Numbered from the stretch's first letter, positions 1-10,170 are shown. The stretch is 64,000 bases of DNA from Oscarella lobularis (GCF_947507565.1 NC_089180.1:1612001-1676000), one strand, 5' to 3'. The notes: a model not told the origin generated them from the letters alone. Numbers and translations are program-made.

Positions 1-780
1 ATAAGGTATCAGTTTATTTTTAATTTTAGGATTATTTTTTACTCTCTTTTTATCTAGGGGAATTCACTTGGAAGGAGGAGAAGAGGACAAGGGACACGCG
101 TAGGGGCAAGTGGGGGAAGACTATCTATGGGTACAGAGTTATTTTGCATTTGTTTATCACACCTTATTTCTTTTATTTAGGAACACTCAACGGGATGGAA
201 CGAGGATGCAAGAGAAGGGCAAAGGACACGTACAGGGAAGGAAAAGGGTCGACAAGGACGAAGGGAGGGACGTGGGGGAAGGCTATCGACAGGTACAGAA
301 TTATTTAACATTTGTTTTTCACATCTAATTATTGTTCTCTAGGGGCATTCAAATAGAAGGACGAGGAGAGGGACAGGACGCGCGAAGGGGAAGGAGCGAA
401 TATCAATCGAAAAGAGAAGGGGACAAGGGAAGGATTTTAGGTATGCGATATAGGTTTTATTTTAATCTTTGGAATTATTTCTAATTATTTCTCTAGGGGC
501 ATTCCAATAGAAGGACGAGGAGAGGGACAGGACGCGCGAAGGGGAAGGAGCGGGTATCAATCGAAAAGAGAAGGGGACAAGGGAAGGATTTTAGGTATGC
601 GATATAGGTTTTATTTTTATCTTTGGAATTATTTCTAATTATTTTTCTCTAGGGGCGTTCAAATAGAGGGACGAGGAGAGGGACAAGATGCGCGAAGGGG
701 AAGGAGCGAGGATCAATCGAGAAGAGAAGGGGACAAGGGAAGGATTTTAGGTATGCAATATAGGTTTTATTTTTATCTTT
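1..780. repeat. 154-156 bp minisatellite with splice-site-like borders
   Basis: Three close copies start near 341, 495 and 651, and two more diverged copies lie near 56 and 178. Each copy has a pyrimidine-rich stretch ending in CTAG, a purine-rich Arg/Lys/Gly-coding-like block of exactly 98 bp (343-440, 497-594, 653-750), then GTATGC, which looks like a 5' splice site. The 98-bp block is not a multiple of three, so consecutive blocks could not be spliced together in one frame. I read it as a minisatellite in a talin intron or upstream flank, not as repeated coding exons. Confidence 0.75.
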
Positions 781-1004
781 GGGTTAGAAGGTAGGCCCAA
801 AGTTAGGAATCGTTATTACTCCTTATATTTTGATCGTATAGAGCTGGGACCGGTACCTTTAAATAGGAAATTTAATAAGCCGATCTCGTTTCCGTGCAGA
901 AGACGGCCGCTTCCGGGAAATTGCTTCCTTTGCCGGGAGAAACGGTGAGACAATAAATAATGTCTAGGGCTCTATATATAGAGAGATACTTGTCTATTTT
1001 TTAG

Positions 1005-2208
1005 GCGGAGGCATGTGCCCTGGAATTGGGTGCTACATCGAAAACAGTTGGTGCTTCAATGGCTCAGTTACTGATAGCTGCAGCTCAGGTTAGTACTGGT
1101 ACACGTCATATATATTCCACTCTAATAATCTTCGTGTCAGGGAAATGAGAACTATACTGGAATCGCGGCACGTGACACGGCCAATGCTCTCAGACTTCTT
1201 ACTGTTCGTGGCGTTGCCGCGGCAACCGATGATCGCAGTGCGCAAGAGCAGATCGTCGCCACGGCAATTCAAGTCATGCGTCATTCGCGTCATCTCATTG
1301 ACGAAGCGCAAAGAAAGCGATTGCTTCGCCACGGAACCCGGAAAATCAATCTCGTCTCGCTCAAAGCCGTTTCCCAGGCATTGAATCAAGTCATCAATTG
1401 TCTTCCCGGACAACGAGACGTCGATACGGCGATCAAAGAAATCGCCGCCGCTAGCGTTGCCCTGACGACGGGGCAATATCCGCCGGCGGGTGATATGTCG
1501 TTTCAGGACGTTCAAACGTCGTTGAGCGTCAGCGCGGCGGTGGCGAATTCGCGCGGGACGCACATGCAATTGGCGCAAGCGTCGAAGAAATTCGCCGGAA
1601 AATGCAATGTTCACTCACGACTCATGCTAGCTGGACTATCGAAGGTAAGGGGGAGAGAGACTGATAGAGTGAGGGGAAACGATGGGGGTTTCTAGGAAAA
1701 GGCTGCGCGGAATGAAATCGTTGGCTATTTGAGATCCGTCTCTATGTCGTCGAGTAAATTGCTACTTGGCGCCAAAGCGCTCTCAGCTGATCCCAACGCG
1801 CCAAACGTGAAAAACAATTTGGCTGCGGCGGCGGCGAGGTAAAGGGGCCAAACAAAAGGGGCTGGGGTCTTTGTAAATTTGTTTTTGTTTTCTTTTGCAG
1901 AGGTGTTACAGATGCTATCAATGCGCTCCTGACTGTGTGCACGGCCGCGGCGCCGGGACAACGCGAATGCGACAATGCGCTTACAATGGGCGCCTGGTTG
2001 CAAAATCCAGTCGAACCGGTCAACGATAGCACGTACTTCGCGTACGTCGACAGTTCTTATCCCCTATAGAGAGATTGACTCTCTATATATGCGGCAAGAA
2101 ATCGAGGCTCAGGAGCAAATCTTGCGCAAGCGGCGTGAATTGGAAGAGGCGATGAAGCGATTGAAGAGAATCCGTCGCAATAAATACCAACAGGAAGAAG
2201 GGGACTAA
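1005..2208 (+). CDS. Talin rod fragment joined to a talin C-terminus (internally deleted)
   Basis: Talin links integrins to actin. Exons 1005-1088, 1141-1644, 1696-1838 and 1901-~2044 read in one frame with GT/AG introns of about 50-62 bp. They match the mid-rod of talin: AEACALELGATSKTVGASMA, then GNENYTGIAARD, then a SMSSSKLLLGAKALS segment, then CTAAAPGQRECDNAL and NPVEPVNDSTYF. Right after YFAYVDS the homology breaks and a stop follows. The last ~40 residues (about 2090-2208, RKRRELEEAMKRLKRIRR then a stop) match the extreme talin C-terminus. From family knowledge, some 800 residues should lie between, including most of the C-terminal actin-binding I/LWEQ module. About four codons are also missing after ECDNAL. 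A joining intron could only be about 28 bp (2045-2071). Likely a deleted paralogue or pseudogene, or an assembly collapse; more talin exons should lie left of the window. Confidence 0.85.
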
Positions 2209-2456
2209 GCTATTAAGTGATCACTGCTCAGGATTTTTAAGAATTCTTCTTGTGTTTTTGTCTGTTGTTCGAAGCTAGATGGAATGAACGCAATTGTGCT
2301 TTCATTTTTGTAAGCTAACCAGCTTTCAAATTTTTCTAAAAATCCTGGTAGAAGGTAAGTTCTTCTAGCCAGAAAAAATGGTAGATATACGCTATCTGCC
2401 GTCCTCTGTCACAAGGCGCAATGTTCCGGATTTAATAGGGTAAACGGCTATAAATG
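2209..2456. other. Intergenic, no feature seen
   Basis: AT-rich sequence after the talin stop. No coding similarity or repeat is recognised here. Confidence 0.5.
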
Positions 2457-2527
2457 CCCGGATTAGACGACCACCGCCCCCATTCTCCAAGATTTGGAAA
2501 ATGGGGGCGGTGGTCGTTTAATCCGGG
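2457..2527. repeat. Near-perfect 34-bp inverted repeat with 3-nt loop
   Basis: The left arm 2457-2490 and right arm 2494-2527 are reverse complements with only two mismatches, separated by GAT. The arms carry the block CGACCACCGCCCCCATT and its complement. It lies just beyond the end of the cadherin-like relic. It could be the tip of a foldback element, a small hairpin RNA precursor or a rearrangement scar; no flanking target-site duplication is obvious. Confidence 0.9.
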
Positions 2528-2559
2528 AGCTTAGAACAGTCATATACGTGGGAGCAGTG

Positions 2560-3103
2560 GGAGGGCAAGAGCTGAGCGCAAGAGTATGCTTCAAACACGA
2601 AACACGTGGCACAAATTTTATTGACAAAAATCAAGACCTGGCAATTGCAAGCTTGGTAGGAAAAAGTTCGATTGCCGAAGTCGTCGCGCTGAGACATAAA
2701 CTTTATATCGCCGGACGACGTGTTGACGACTGCTCGTCCGCGGTTCGGTTGTTTGACGATGCGGATCGCATCGCCGGTCAGCGTTTCTTCGTGATCGGAG
2801 AAGCTGCGTAGCACGGGTATCGTAACGTTCTCGTCCTCTGAACGTCGTCTTGGTCGGGTCAAAGATAGGAGCGTCGTTTACGTGAATGAGACTGACTTCG
2901 GTTCGACGCACTTGGAAGCTCGCTCCGAACGAATCGAGATCTTGAACATTAGTCACGTTGACGTGCAGACTGCAAAGAACGAGATCGTAGTCTTTCACCG
3001 GACGCACGTTTCTCAATGTCAACTCCTCGGAATCGACGTCGTCGCTGTACAAGCGAACGTTATCATTGACGTCGAGAATTTCCATTCCGCGATCCTGTAT
3101 CAA
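2560..3103 (-). pseudogene. Cadherin-like / VNDAP-type extracellular repeat relic
   Basis: On the minus strand 3103-2830 reads MIQDRGMEILDVNDN... and ends one repeat with LIHVNDAPIFDP, the VNDAP signature of cadherin-like, VCBS-like or CSPG-like adhesion repeats. The next repeat begins DENVTIPVLRSFSDHEE and runs to DDFGNRTFSYQACN, but in a different frame (about 2850-2660). So a single-base frameshift near 2840-2850 breaks the protein inside a repeat. No start, signal peptide or membrane segment is visible. In the family such repeats are extracellular and tandem, so this is a fragment of a large adhesion receptor. Exact family uncertain. Confidence 0.6.
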
Positions 3104-3250
3104 CGCTCACGTTCTCCAATCCCACGTCGAGAGGAGTAAACGACATGGTCACGTAATCTGATAGAACTCCCCCAATGAGTTTTAGTGACGGAATGACCCT
3201 AACACATGAGAAATAAAAGAGTAAATAATTAGTTATTATTATTTACTCTT

Positions 3251-3690
3251 CTAAAAAATACCTGGTAGATCTCCGATGGGTACTACACCTTCTCCCTTAC
3301 TCGCCGAATGTTCCAAAAATTCCCCTTGCTCAAAAAACTCCTCCCTTGGAAATGGAAAATTATCTACGAAAAATTCCCCCCAGTAGAAACGATAAGCGCG
3401 TAGTAAAACAATAGGAAAACCTTTTACAGCGTCACGCTCTACCCCAACCACGTAGTATACAACGTTCGCGTACGCGAGAATCGTAAAAACGACGCCGATT
3501 TCCCCTACGGGCCCCCAACTTCCACTGCGCGACGCGAACGGCCCCTCGAAACGCGCCTAAAACCTGATCGCGAAGCGCTCCAACGCTTAAACCCACGTAC
3601 GCAGCAAGAGGGAGCGATAGTAAAATCGTTCGAATGCGGGTGAGGCCCCGAAACCGAAACGTGCGCCACAAAATGACAGACAAACACGTA
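3251..3690 (-). CDS. Unidentified membrane-protein-like exon fragments
   Basis: Minus-strand frames hold two hydrophobic stretches: one around 3640-3550 (ILLSLPLAAYVGLSVGAL) and one around 3500-3430 (VVFTILAYANVVYYVVGV), the latter leading to an aromatic and acidic tail with FYWGEFF that ends near 3251. The two are in different frames, so an intron or a frameshift separates them. This looks like part of a multi-pass membrane protein; I do not recognise the family. The LTR element begins 40 bp away, so it may have interrupted this gene. Low confidence. Confidence 0.25.
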
Positions 3691-3732
3691 ATTTACCGTT
3701 CGCGACAGCAGATCCCTTCTTGTTTTGCTCCC

Positions 3733-3914
3733 TGTAGCCGTTCTAGTTGTTGATGTTGTCCGTTTGTCTGTATAGTCCGGGTCCTCTCTAGCCGGGCGAC
3801 CCCGTCAAGCATCTAATAAACAGGAGTACACCTCTTGCAAAATCCTAGTCAACCCAGCGTCCCACGCGTCACCGTCGATTTCCCCACAGTCACTCCTCCA
3901 GGCAACCGGCCACA
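3733..3914 (+). repeat. 5' LTR
   Basis: This 182-bp copy runs from TGTAGCCGTTCTAGTTG to GGCCACA. It is nearly identical to the downstream LTR; the main difference is CTCTCTAGCCGGG against CTCTCTTGAGATCCGGG. It contains an AATAAA-like segment (taataaacagg), a possible polyadenylation signal. Confidence 0.9.
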
Positions 3915-4222
3915 ACTTGGTGGAGAATCCGGGTAGTCGGATTTCACGGGGAACGCGATCGTCCATCGCCGTCGTCGGCGCGCTGGATCGTTCGTTTTTG
4001 ATTCTGGCTGGACCGGGTCGAAGCGACGATCACCCGGGCAGCTCGTCGTCGACGCGCGTGTGGCGAAAGCGCCTCGCCCGACTACCCGCGCGGTCTTGGT
4101 TCGAATCGGCCGTTGTCAGGGGGGAGTGGCCGGTGACGTCGTGGGAGCAAGCCTGTGTGATTGGTCGGCGGAGAGGCACCTGGTGCCACGAGGCAGCACA
4201 CAATCGCACACACGACCGAAGG

Positions 4223-4939
4223 ATGCCCCCGAAGCGAAAGACGACGAAAGCAAAGAAGCCCGCCGCGCCGTTGCATGCGACACGAACGCCGAAGTCGACG
4301 ACGCCCGGACAACGAAGGCGCGGCGCGTTGCACGCATCTCAACGACGCGCAACGACGCCAACGGCGTTATTTCAACTCGCGACGCCTGCGACGCCGCAAA
4401 CTCCGGCCGCACGACGACGGATCGACCGTTTGCTCGCACGCAAGCGGCGTTTGCTATCGCCGACGACACGGGCTCGACTCGCGACGCCAGCCGGAATTCC
4501 CACGCCACACGCGGAGGCGTTCGATACGTCAACGGACGAATCGCCGGATCGTCAGCCATCGGCGCGACGCGTCGACTATACGCGCGCTCTCGAGAAATTC
4601 TTCGGGTACAACTACGAAGAACTCAACAATTGGCTTTATCAGCTCGAAGCGATCGCCGACGCCGATCGATGGAACGCGCACGACCGTCTGAGGAACGCGC
4701 GGATTCATCTAAGTGGGCGCGCACGCGTCGAGGCCTCCGCGTTCGAAAGGAAGTTGGAGAAGCGCGGCGAGCAGTTAACCTGGAAGAAATTTGTGGCTTT
4801 CTTGAAGCGCAAATTCGGTCCTGCAGATCCACACGTCCATTATACGGAACGCCTCATCGCCTGTCAACAGGGACCGCGCGAGGACGTCGACGACGCCAGC
4901 GTTCTATATTGCCCTTCCATGGGTAACGTTTATTTTTGA
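4223..4939 (+). CDS. Retrotransposon Gag-like protein
   Basis: The open frame extends back to 3917, across the primer-binding site, but the plausible start is the ATG at 4223 (MPPKRKTTKAKK). The first ~110 residues are basic and Pro/Thr/Ala-rich. Then comes a helical Gag-type core: RALEKFFGYNYEELNNWLYQ, SGRARVEASAF, LTWKKFVAFLKRKFG. This matches the retrotransposon Gag domain, whose role is to assemble the particle around element RNA. The frame stops at 4939 before any CCHC knuckle. Downstream, 4946-5386 stays open in another frame and ends in an Arg-rich tail (RQRTRRANAGRAPVRFQD) like the end of a Pol integrase; this suggests that most of pol was deleted. Confidence 0.7.
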   Translation: MPPKRKTTKAKKPAAPLHATRTPKSTTPGQRRRGALHASQRRATTPTALFQLATPATPQTPAARRRIDRLLARKRRLLSPTTRARLATPAGIPTPHAEAFDTSTDESPDRQPSARRVDYTRALEKFFGYNYEELNNWLYQLEAIADADRWNAHDRLRNARIHLSGRARVEASAFERKLEKRGEQLTWKKFVAFLKRKFGPADPHVHYTERLIACQQGPREDVDDASVLYCPSMGNVYF

Positions 4940-5503
4940 CGGAAGTTGGCCCTCGCCTGCGACACCCAACATATCCATGACGATGGATGCAGATCGATGG
5001 ATCTCGAGGACGTTCGTCACACGACGGGAGCGAGCGCTGATTCGCCCCGCCGAAGGCTTTCCTGCCCTATTAATATGGGAATGTGGCGGCCTCGAGATGA
5101 AGTGATGCAGGGGTCGACAGATGAGTGGGTTCTCCCTTCGGCACACGCTATGTCGCGCGACGGCGTCGACCCCCATTGGCCAGGGGACAAAAGTGTTAAT
5201 TTTGTCGGTGGAGCAGAATCATCTGCTACTTCACGTCCGTTTCATGCCGGTGAGAATCCGGTCTCTTCTCCTTCATCGTCTACTTTCAACTCTACTACTG
5301 TTCATGGAGCTGGCCGACAGCGCACTCGCCGCGCCAACGCTGGAAGAGCTCCCGTACGCTTTCAAGACCCGAACTGGTCCACGTGAACGCGTGGCGCTTC
5401 GTTGCGACGTACACTGGTTCGTGGTTTGTTTTTCGTGTTTGTATGTTAGAGGCCCCAGTTTAGTTCCCGAGGGCGCTCACCTTCTCGAGGAAAGGGGGGT
5501 AGT

Positions 5504-5689
5504 TGTAGCCGTTCTAGTTGTTGATGTTGTCCGTTTGTCTGTATAGTCCGGGTCCTCTCTTGAGATCCGGGCGACCCCGTCAAGCATCTAATAAACAGGA
5601 GTACACTTCTTGCAAAATCCTAGTCAACCCAGCGTCCCACGCGTCACCGTCGATTTCCCCACAGTCACTCCTCCAGGCAACCGGCCACA
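5504..5689 (+). repeat. 3' LTR
   Basis: This 186-bp direct copy of the 5' LTR lies directly after a purine tract and is followed by the CTCCC duplication. Confidence 0.9.
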
Positions 5690-5694
5690 CTCCC

Positions 5695-7097
5695 TTCGCT
5701 CCGTTTGGAGCCGTTCTGACGATGACTGAAAAGACACCACCCCGTATACACGCAACCCCGGATAACCGCCGCGAAAAACCTACACGAAACATGCAAAGAA
5801 TGCTTCCTGCATTGCCGAATACCTACAACACTATTCCCTCATCACCATACATGGCATAGAATGCGGTGGTAAAGCTCGGAGAAGTGAGAACGCCGGTATG
5901 CCGAAAAACACGATTTTATGACGTCAGACCTCAAATATGCTCACCGGACCCTACATCCAAATTAAACGGCATAAAATTCTCTACAAAAACTCAGTAGAAC
6001 AATTGTCAATCCTCCTAATCTACTATATGGGATTAGCGGTATAAGTTGACAAGTTCCGAAAACACGAATTTATTAATAATAAATTGAGATTACATCCAAT
6101 GACACCACCCCACGAGTCTTAGATAGAGCTCCACAAGCGCTTTCGAATGATATATAACACAACCGTAACAGACCAAACGGCACGTTAATCCTGGGACTTA
6201 TTGATTTTGAGCGGTTTTCAGAAAACTGTAATCATGCACAGTTTTGTAGGAATGCACCTAAAATGCACCTAAAATGCACTTTCGAGCCGAGCTTCCCGTC
6301 CCCGGTGATCAAAATGCGCATTGAAAAAATAAAACGATTGCCGCGACAATTCCCTAATAATAAATCTCCCCCACGTGACTATTCGAGGCAATAACGACGA
6401 CCAGAACTTCGTTCCGGGATCGTCAGCCAAAAGACTCCCGAATCAATTATTTCCCAAACGGTTTTATCGTAGAATATCGGGTTAATTAAATTCTCCGCGA
6501 TTTTTCCCGTCGTCCCGACGGTCCCGACACTCGTTCCGACCGACGCCGTAGCGCGCGTATTCCGCGCCGAGACCCTCGGCTATTTCGGCCACTTGATGCT
6601 TTAGGGGCTCTAGGGGCTCTTGAAGTCCGAAAATAGTTGGTTGTTGCTCGCTGAGAAATCGCGTCTTCGCCGTCGCGCGACGTGTCGTATCCAACGTTGA
6701 TACGACTGTATGAGGCTCGGAAGCCTATGTAGAAGTCATAGTCGATCCCCTCGGATAAGGCGTACATGTTGTCCACAAGACACGTGGTCTTCATTTTAAC
6801 ATTTTGATATCTAAAGCTGAGATGAAAGCGTCTTTGAGTTTGAGAGAAGCTGCTGGTCATCTCATCTGCCAGGTGAATATAGCAATAAATGATCTATCTG
6901 TTGACATGGAAGCAATGGAGAGATTGCAAAACAGTGGTGCCATTGACACTTTTTTTAGAAAATAATACATGTTATGTAAAAAAATGCAGCAACGATACAT
7001 ATTATCGGTTACCCTACCCTAATCCAGGAGAGCGCACTCTGAAACAATGCGACGCTTTCATTTTGAGCAGACTGTCGCCTTGCGACGGCTCGTCCTT
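5695..7097. other. Mostly unassigned, possible minus-strand exons near 6480-6860
   Basis: 5695-6480 shows no coding similarity. Minus-strand frames at 6860-6486 are open for about 125 and 70 codons and contain a splice-acceptor-like TTTCTCAG and a sensible-looking segment (LGAEYARYGVGRNE), but I recognise no family. 6889-7090 has a 74-codon plus frame of unknown worth. A small tandem (AATGCACCTAA) occurs near 6250. Confidence 0.35.
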
Positions 7098-9108
7098 TCA
7101 AACTTCAGTCTGAGAAGAGAAGAGACAATAAAAGACCTCGCCCCCACATCCCGTTACGGCTGTTTTATCGTTACCGTAGAGGATTTCCCCTTCTCGTCTC
7201 AGCCACGCCTGTTTCCTGAATGAAAAATCCCCCACAATTAAACCAAGTTATTCTCAATCGAGCCCACTTACTCGGCCACATAGTATTGCTGCGGTCCGAT
7301 GACCGAACCGGGCCGACATAATCTGCACCGAACGTCGCCATAGAAACAATAAACAGAAGAGAGATACATGTGGGGATTTACCTTATCCAAGCAATTGCCT
7401 CCGCTGCGGTGAAGCGATAGAGTACCACGCAATCAACGTGGCCGGTACGCCCCAAGCCCGCTACAAAGAAAGGGAGGCTTGGAACAGCAAAAAACCGCAA
7501 AAAGAACCGGAAATACCTTTGCAGTGAACAGCAATCGCCCCTTTCGCATTTTCGGCAATAGAAAGAAATGTCCTTTATAAAAAACAACATTTTTTATCGC
7601 GTGCGTATCGACAATCGTTTTCTCCTACTTGAGAATCGTGTTATCCGGCGTACTTCCGTCGACGAAATAGAGATCGTGATGATCGAAGTTCGCCTCGCGA
7701 AATCGCTTCGCTTCGTACATTTTTCGGTTCAGTCGAACGACGCACGTCACGTTGTGTCGTCGAAAGTAATCGAAACACGTATCGGGGGCGTGACGCGGAT
7801 AGCCTATGGGACACGCGAATCGCACGCGTATATACGCGCATTTTACCGGCGTAGATTCGAAAAACGCGTACCGTTATCGACGTGCATTTTACTGTGCGAA
7901 CCGCTGAACGCGAGAAATTTGCCCGGTACGATCCAATTAAAGTCCCCGTTCTCGACGCGCTGATTCGAATCGGCATGGGCGAAACGATAATAAGCAAAGC
8001 CGTGCAAACAAAAGATAACACGCATACCTCGTAGTGTTCGTACTCGGCCACGTCGAAATCGTCCAAGTCTAAAAACTTGTTCTCGATCGCCTAGAGAGGA
8101 GAGAGAGAGGGGGCGGAGTCATTTCGCGTCGTTGCGCGCGCGCGATTCTTACCTTGTGGAGACCGCTAAACACGTCGTGGAGGCTCAAGTGGAACGTGCA
8201 GCTTCCGCACGACGCGTCCCTATAAACATCGAATAAAAACAATGAACGCTCCCGCTGATTTCAGCGCGGCGACAGCGCCGGCACGTGCAAAACGATCCGT
8301 TTACGTAATGAGGACATTCTGTACGAGCGACGAACGACGAAAAATTTCCATGCGTTTTGTCGTACCTGAATGGCAAATAAGGCGGCTGGCCCGAGGTCAG
8401 CGAAGCGAACACCTCTTCGGGCGATTTCCGATGATAGATTATCTAAAAGAAACAGCACGTAGACGTCTCAGAGTACGATAGCTCCGCTCGTAGAGGAGAG
8501 GAGACGATACTGCGCCTCTGTGTTGATGCGGAGGGGGAGAGAGACCGGGCGTCTCGAGATCGATTACGTAAGCGGACGGACAGATTTTTTTTCGATTTTT
8601 TTTCTTGGCGAGTCGCCAGACTTACCGCGTACGCACCGACGAGATAGGCAGCGTTCGCTCGCTTTCGGTTGTTGTCGTACGACGTGTAATGGACGATCTT
8701 CTTCTTCGTTAACGCGCTCGACTGAAAAAAAAAAGCAGAGGCCATTCGAACGCGTCCATCTGACGAAGATGTATTTACCTTGAGTTTCTTGTTGAGTTTC
8801 CAGCAGTAGCGATAGAGCATTGCCAGATTTAGAGGGCCGAAATCGGCGTAAAAGCTGTGGGGGAGACGTGTCGGGCTTCGCGAACCCGGTTCGACCGTTT
8901 CCCCGCTTACTTTTCGTCGTCGATGTTGAAGTAGTGTACGGAAGGCGTACTACGCGGACAAGTGCGAAGCGTCGCGAAGTAGAGGCGATCTGACGAACGA
9001 TCGGGGATTATTCGCGTGGGATGTGCCCCTCTCTTTCGTTTCCTTACCCTTGATCACTTCGCATTCGTTCGTCGACGGCTCTCTGTCGATGCTCACGCTC
9101 GAAGTCAT
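7098..9108 (-). CDS. CDC14: CDC14 dual-specificity phosphatase
   Basis: CDC14 removes phosphates placed by cyclin-dependent kinases and acts at mitotic exit, centrosomes and cilia. Thirteen exons read in one frame: 9108-9048, 8989-8911, 8854-8779, 8721-8626, 8442-8366, 8219-8153, 8090-8028, 7959-7872, 7803-7629, 7572-7517, 7460-7382, 7322-7272, 7215-7098. The predicted length is 361 residues. Family hallmarks appear in order: [76 protein letters not shown], then the catalytic loop HCKAGLGRTG (Cys nucleophile, Arg), and [13 protein letters not shown]. After the loop, the usual TLIACYVMKHYRF is a diverged and slightly shorter [10 protein letters not shown]. The long variable tail of vertebrate CDC14A/B is absent; the protein ends soon after [12 protein letters not shown]. 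Start chosen at the first ATG upstream of exon 1's donor. Confidence 0.93.
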
Positions 9109-9320
9109 GATTGGCGGTCTGACAGTTTACTGAACATTCGCAGCGAACGACGGAACGTCTTCTAGACGAGCGGTTGCCACTAGAGTCGACCCGCCTCCCT
9201 TGGGGAATCGCCTAGACGACGCCTATTGGTCTAAGCGAATGACGTAGTAATTAGATAGGCACAAATCCGGGTCGCGATTTATACGGGCTGCTCCAGTGTT
9301 TCTATAGCGATACGTCCAAC
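9109..9320. promoter_or_regulatory. Putative bidirectional promoter
   Basis: Only 212 bp separate the start codons of the minus-strand CDC14 gene and the plus-strand 103-aa gene. Head-to-head genes this close normally share a promoter. I see no clear TATA box. This is inferred from the spacing only. Confidence 0.45.
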
Positions 9321-9749
9321 ATGGCTACCACAATAACGAAAACGATCGAAAAGCCGCGAGTTCAACCGAATCGGACTCACGACTACCTTTATGGTAAGCC
9401 AAATGATAATGCGAACACGTACGATTGTCACGTTGTCGCCTTAAGACCCGCATTTCACCGTTTCGAGCGCGCGCGATCACGTCCGCGAGACTTTCAAGGC
9501 TCAAACGTCGATGAATGGCATCGTAAGTGACTTACAAGACTCGCTGCTGCCTTCCTGCGTCGAAAGCGAAGGCTTCGTTCGTGACAGAAACGCGTACCGA
9601 ATTTCTCGACGATGTTCAGCGAGCTACGTCACTATCCGCGCGCGACGATTCAACTCGATCGCACCGATCCCCTTCCGAACTTCGTATCGCGTCAGTGGCA
9701 CGGTTATCACGATCAGAGACAAGCGACGCTGGAACGATGCAAAAAGTAA
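9321..9749 (+). CDS. Small conserved-looking protein, 103 aa, three exons
   Basis: Exons 9321-9393, 9446-9522 and 9588-9749 join in phase with GTAAGC/AAG and GTAAGT/CAG introns of 52 and 65 bp. The product runs from MATTITKTIEKPRV to LERCKK then stop. It is basic, with no signal peptide or membrane segment. It has Pro/Tyr/Arg-rich stretches (DPHFTVSSARDHV, MFSELRHYPRATIQLDRTDP, QWHGYH) that resemble the style of ciliary microtubule-associated small proteins, but I cannot name a family. The clean phasing across three exons and the CDC14 divergence argue that it is real. Confidence 0.65.
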
Positions 9750-10170
9750 TCAAAAAAAATTAAATTCTATTGACGTTATGAAAATAAACAGTGTTGCTTC
9801 CGTTATGGATATAATTTTTTAAAAATATTGTATGTCACAATTTATGGATAAATATTTTTAATATTTTAGATTCAATTATGCTCCGAACGTTCATCTACCT
9901 CTCCCCCTTATGAAGTTCCCCCTTAGGCAGACATGAGTACAGTAGGATAACTCAAATTCGTTTGTACGTCACCAGGGATCATAGATAGATCATAAGCACT
10001 ACGATGGACGTGTAGTGTAGTACGTACTTATCCAAAGAACATTGTTTTTGAAACCACCAAGCGTACTCCCTTGAGTACTCTTACCTATGTGATAAGATTG
10101 CTTAGCCGTGCGTGTTTCCAGAGCTTTGAGTTTTTGGCTAAGAGCACATAATAAGTATTGCTGATTTTAG
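9750..10170. other. Intergenic, no feature seen
   Basis: AT-rich; contains the likely 3' end of the 103-aa gene (AATAAA near 9783). Nothing else is recognised. Confidence 0.5.

Larger units (their letters stand above)
3728..5694 (+). mobile_element. Short LTR retrotransposon with CTCCC target-site duplication
   Basis: Two direct LTRs (3733-3914 and 5504-5689) each begin TG and end CA. They are flanked outside by the same 5 bp, CTCCC (3728-3732 and 5690-5694), which marks one insertion event. A tRNA-primer-site-like TGGTGGAGAATCCGGG follows the 5' LTR (3918-3933). A purine tract GAGGAAAGGGGGG precedes the 3' LTR (about 5487-5499). At under 2 kb it has a gag-like ORF but no recognisable protease, reverse transcriptase or RNase H, so it is non-autonomous or internally deleted. 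The LTRs differ by a small indel plus a few bases, so the insertion is not brand new but not old. Confidence 0.9.

Noticed and set aside
343-750. Three real coding exons of 98 bp
   Set aside because: 98 is not divisible by three, so splicing them in series breaks the frame; spacers are as similar between copies as the blocks.
3251-3690. Bestrophin-type channel
   Set aside because: Hydrophobic pattern only; none of the conserved bestrophin motifs were found.
4060-4926. Second long frame over the gag region
   Set aside because: Arg-rich shadow of the Gag frame in GC-rich DNA; no domain recognised.
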